Below are positions 53,135 to 54,189 of a stretch of DNA of 54,189 nucleotides, one piece after another (position 1 is the first letter of the stretch; every line of letters starts with the position of its first letter). This DNA comes from Desulfurellaceae bacterium bin18. GTDB taxonomy: Bacteria; Desulfobacterota; Binatia; Bin18. A program made the position numbers and the translations under genes. The stretch lies in assembly GCA_002238415.1 (NCBI GenBank), contig MPMI01000040.1:1-54189 (forward strand), read 5' to 3'. Below the pieces are notes generated by a model. It did no database searches. It was given only the letters and a program-made list of their open reading frames with translations, and was not told the origin of the DNA.

Positions 53135-54189
53135 ATGTGGTATCGTGTCATCCCTCTGTTCCTGTGCTGTCAGCTCGTGTTCGCGGCGCCCCTGCACGCT
53201 CGGGATTTCGCTGATCCCTTAGCCCAGCGGGTGACGGAATTTTTACCGGCCTATAACCCCTTTGTGCCCCCCCTGCCTCCAGAGCGATATTTTCCGGATG
53301 AGGTCGGCGGACACGTTGCCGACGCGATTATTGATGGCTATCTGCAAGACCCGTCGGCATTACGCGGCCGGATCGTTCAACTGGCGCAGCACGACACTCA
53401 GCTCGAAGCGCAGAGAGAGGAGGCAACCGGCGTCACCCCCCTGGTGTATGCCTTGCTGTACCGGTCAATAGACCAGGATGGGCAGGAAGACCTGCCGCTT
53501 ATGGAACTGAACGCGACGCCGGATGAGCTGCTCTCCCAGGCAGACCGACTCTACGCCTCGGAAAAGCGGCACCGTGTTGGCCGGCTGTTCAATTGGGTGC
53601 TCTCGACCTTTGACGTGGCCCGACTGTTCCTTGGTGCGCCCACCAGTCCAAGTCCCTATGCCGCACAAGGCGTGGTCTCTTCGGTTGGCCAGCACTCGGG
53701 GCCAGGTCCCCGAGAACGAAAAGCACTGGCCCTGTATCGGCGTTTCCTCGAAGAAGCTCCAAATGACCCGCGGGCTCCGGAAGTCCAGGCCAAGATGGAA
53801 ACCCTGGATACGAAACGAAAAGAAGCCCTTGTCAAGGCGGAGTTAGCCCGGGCTGAGCAGGCATTCGCTGAAGAGGACTATTGGCAGGCCAATTTTCATT
53901 ATCAACTCGCCCTGCTGGTTGACGAGAACACTGAAAAAGCCAAGGCCGGGGTCCGGCAGGTCGAGTCCCGCCTACAACACTATGACGCCCTCACCCAGTA
54001 CGATCCGGAGGTCCCCCAAGACCCGCTGGCTGGCGTGAAAGAGGCAGAGTGGGAGCACAGCAAAGAAACCTTGACCTATATGCTGCCAGGGGGTGGTTTT
54101 GTCAAAGACAATATTGTTGTGGCAGGCCTCCAACTCGGCACCGAAGGGTTGGTCGGCGCGGCGACCTTTGGTGGGCTGACCATGATCCA
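53135..54189 (+). CDS. exported helical protein, C-terminal part outside window
   Basis: An open frame from ATG 53135 to the window end (351 codons, no stop seen). A signal peptide (VIPLFLCCQLVFAAPLHA) is followed by segments with TPR-like character (RERKALALYRRFLEEAPNDP; ARAEQAFAEEDYWQANFHYQLALLV) and at the end a Gly-rich hydrophobic stretch that may be a membrane segment. No family is recognised. It follows the lipoprotein closely, so the pair is probably one operon. Confidence 0.7.
   Translation, partial: MWYRVIPLFLCCQLVFAAPLHARDFADPLAQRVTEFLPAYNPFVPPLPPERYFPDEVGGHVADAIIDGYLQDPSALRGRIVQLAQHDTQLEAQREEATGVTPLVYALLYRSIDQDGQEDLPLMELNATPDELLSQADRLYASEKRHRVGRLFNWVLSTFDVARLFLGAPTSPSPYAAQGVVSSVGQHSGPGPRERKALALYRRFLEEAPNDPRAPEVQAKMETLDTKRKEALVKAELARAEQAFAEEDYWQANFHYQLALLVDENTEKAKAGVRQVESRLQHYDALTQYDPEVPQDPLAGVKEAEWEHSKETLTYMLPGGGFVKDNIVVAGLQLGTEGLVGAATFGGLTMI

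Overview
The window reads as a chromosomal segment of an uncultured, G+C-rich Gram-negative-like bacterium. The evidence is a lipoprotein with a classical lipobox, Sec-type signal peptides, E. coli-like TTGnnn-N17-TAnAAT promoters, and full-length bacterial housekeeping genes. A luciferase-like flavin oxidoreductase, an oxygen-dependent (HemY-type) haem pathway, an exported nuclease with an unusual N-terminal module and a probable selenoprotein would fit a lineage near Tectomicrobia/Entotheonella or the old 'Deltaproteobacteria'. That placement is inference; no 16S rRNA is present.

Layout. 1-706: no confident gene; a (GGTTC)12 tract at the edge and a cluster of GAAATTTC/GAAATATTTC palindromes. 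707-4949 (-): lipoate synthesis and use (lipA, lipB, lpdA, 2-oxoacid dehydrogenase E2). 5017-10318 (-): rnhB, methyltransferase, alpha/beta hydrolase, lipid-kinase-like gene, a divergent HMG-CoA reductase and a di-iron ferritin-like protein, closely spaced. 10514-14024 (-): hemE-hemH-hemG. 14125-20734 (+): alpha/beta hydrolase, parC-parE, a hemerythrin-like protein and two VOC/glyoxalase genes. 20892-24204: DEAD-box helicase, a four-helix membrane protein, a VOC protein, and a secreted PCYCGC-family protein whose reading frame passes through an in-frame TGA at the first Cys of a conserved CxxC (candidate UxxC selenoprotein with a bSECIS-like hairpin).

24790-35613 (+) is a compound defence island: a type I restriction-modification operon (hsdM, hsdS, hsdR) with two other modules inside it. 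An AAA ATPase + DUF4276 pair sits between hsdM and hsdS, followed by a second copy of the last 48 codons of hsdM. A SIR2-HerA pair sits between hsdS and hsdR. A YgjP-like metallopeptidase ends the operon. hsdR carries a 4-bp tandem duplication that breaks its frame. The island is bracketed by direct copies of the 5' end of the PCYCGC gene plus the 3' end of the neighbouring nrtR gene, and a dusB-like tail is fused at the right edge.

36287-39874 (-): nrtR-nadA (NAD synthesis) with a double palindromic operator in front of nadA, dusB, and a VapBC-type toxin-antitoxin pair. 39984-45574 (-): mutL, mutS and a PLP-dependent Cys/Met-metabolism enzyme. 45824-49536 (+): acyl-CoA dehydrogenase, EF-G with a terminator, and tRNA-Leu(UAA) with its own promoter. 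49553-51661 (-): secreted thermonuclease-like protein and an LLM-class oxidoreductase. 51860-54189 (+): a lipoprotein and an exported helical-repeat protein that runs off the end.

All coordinates, alignments and identities were made by eye; no database search was run.
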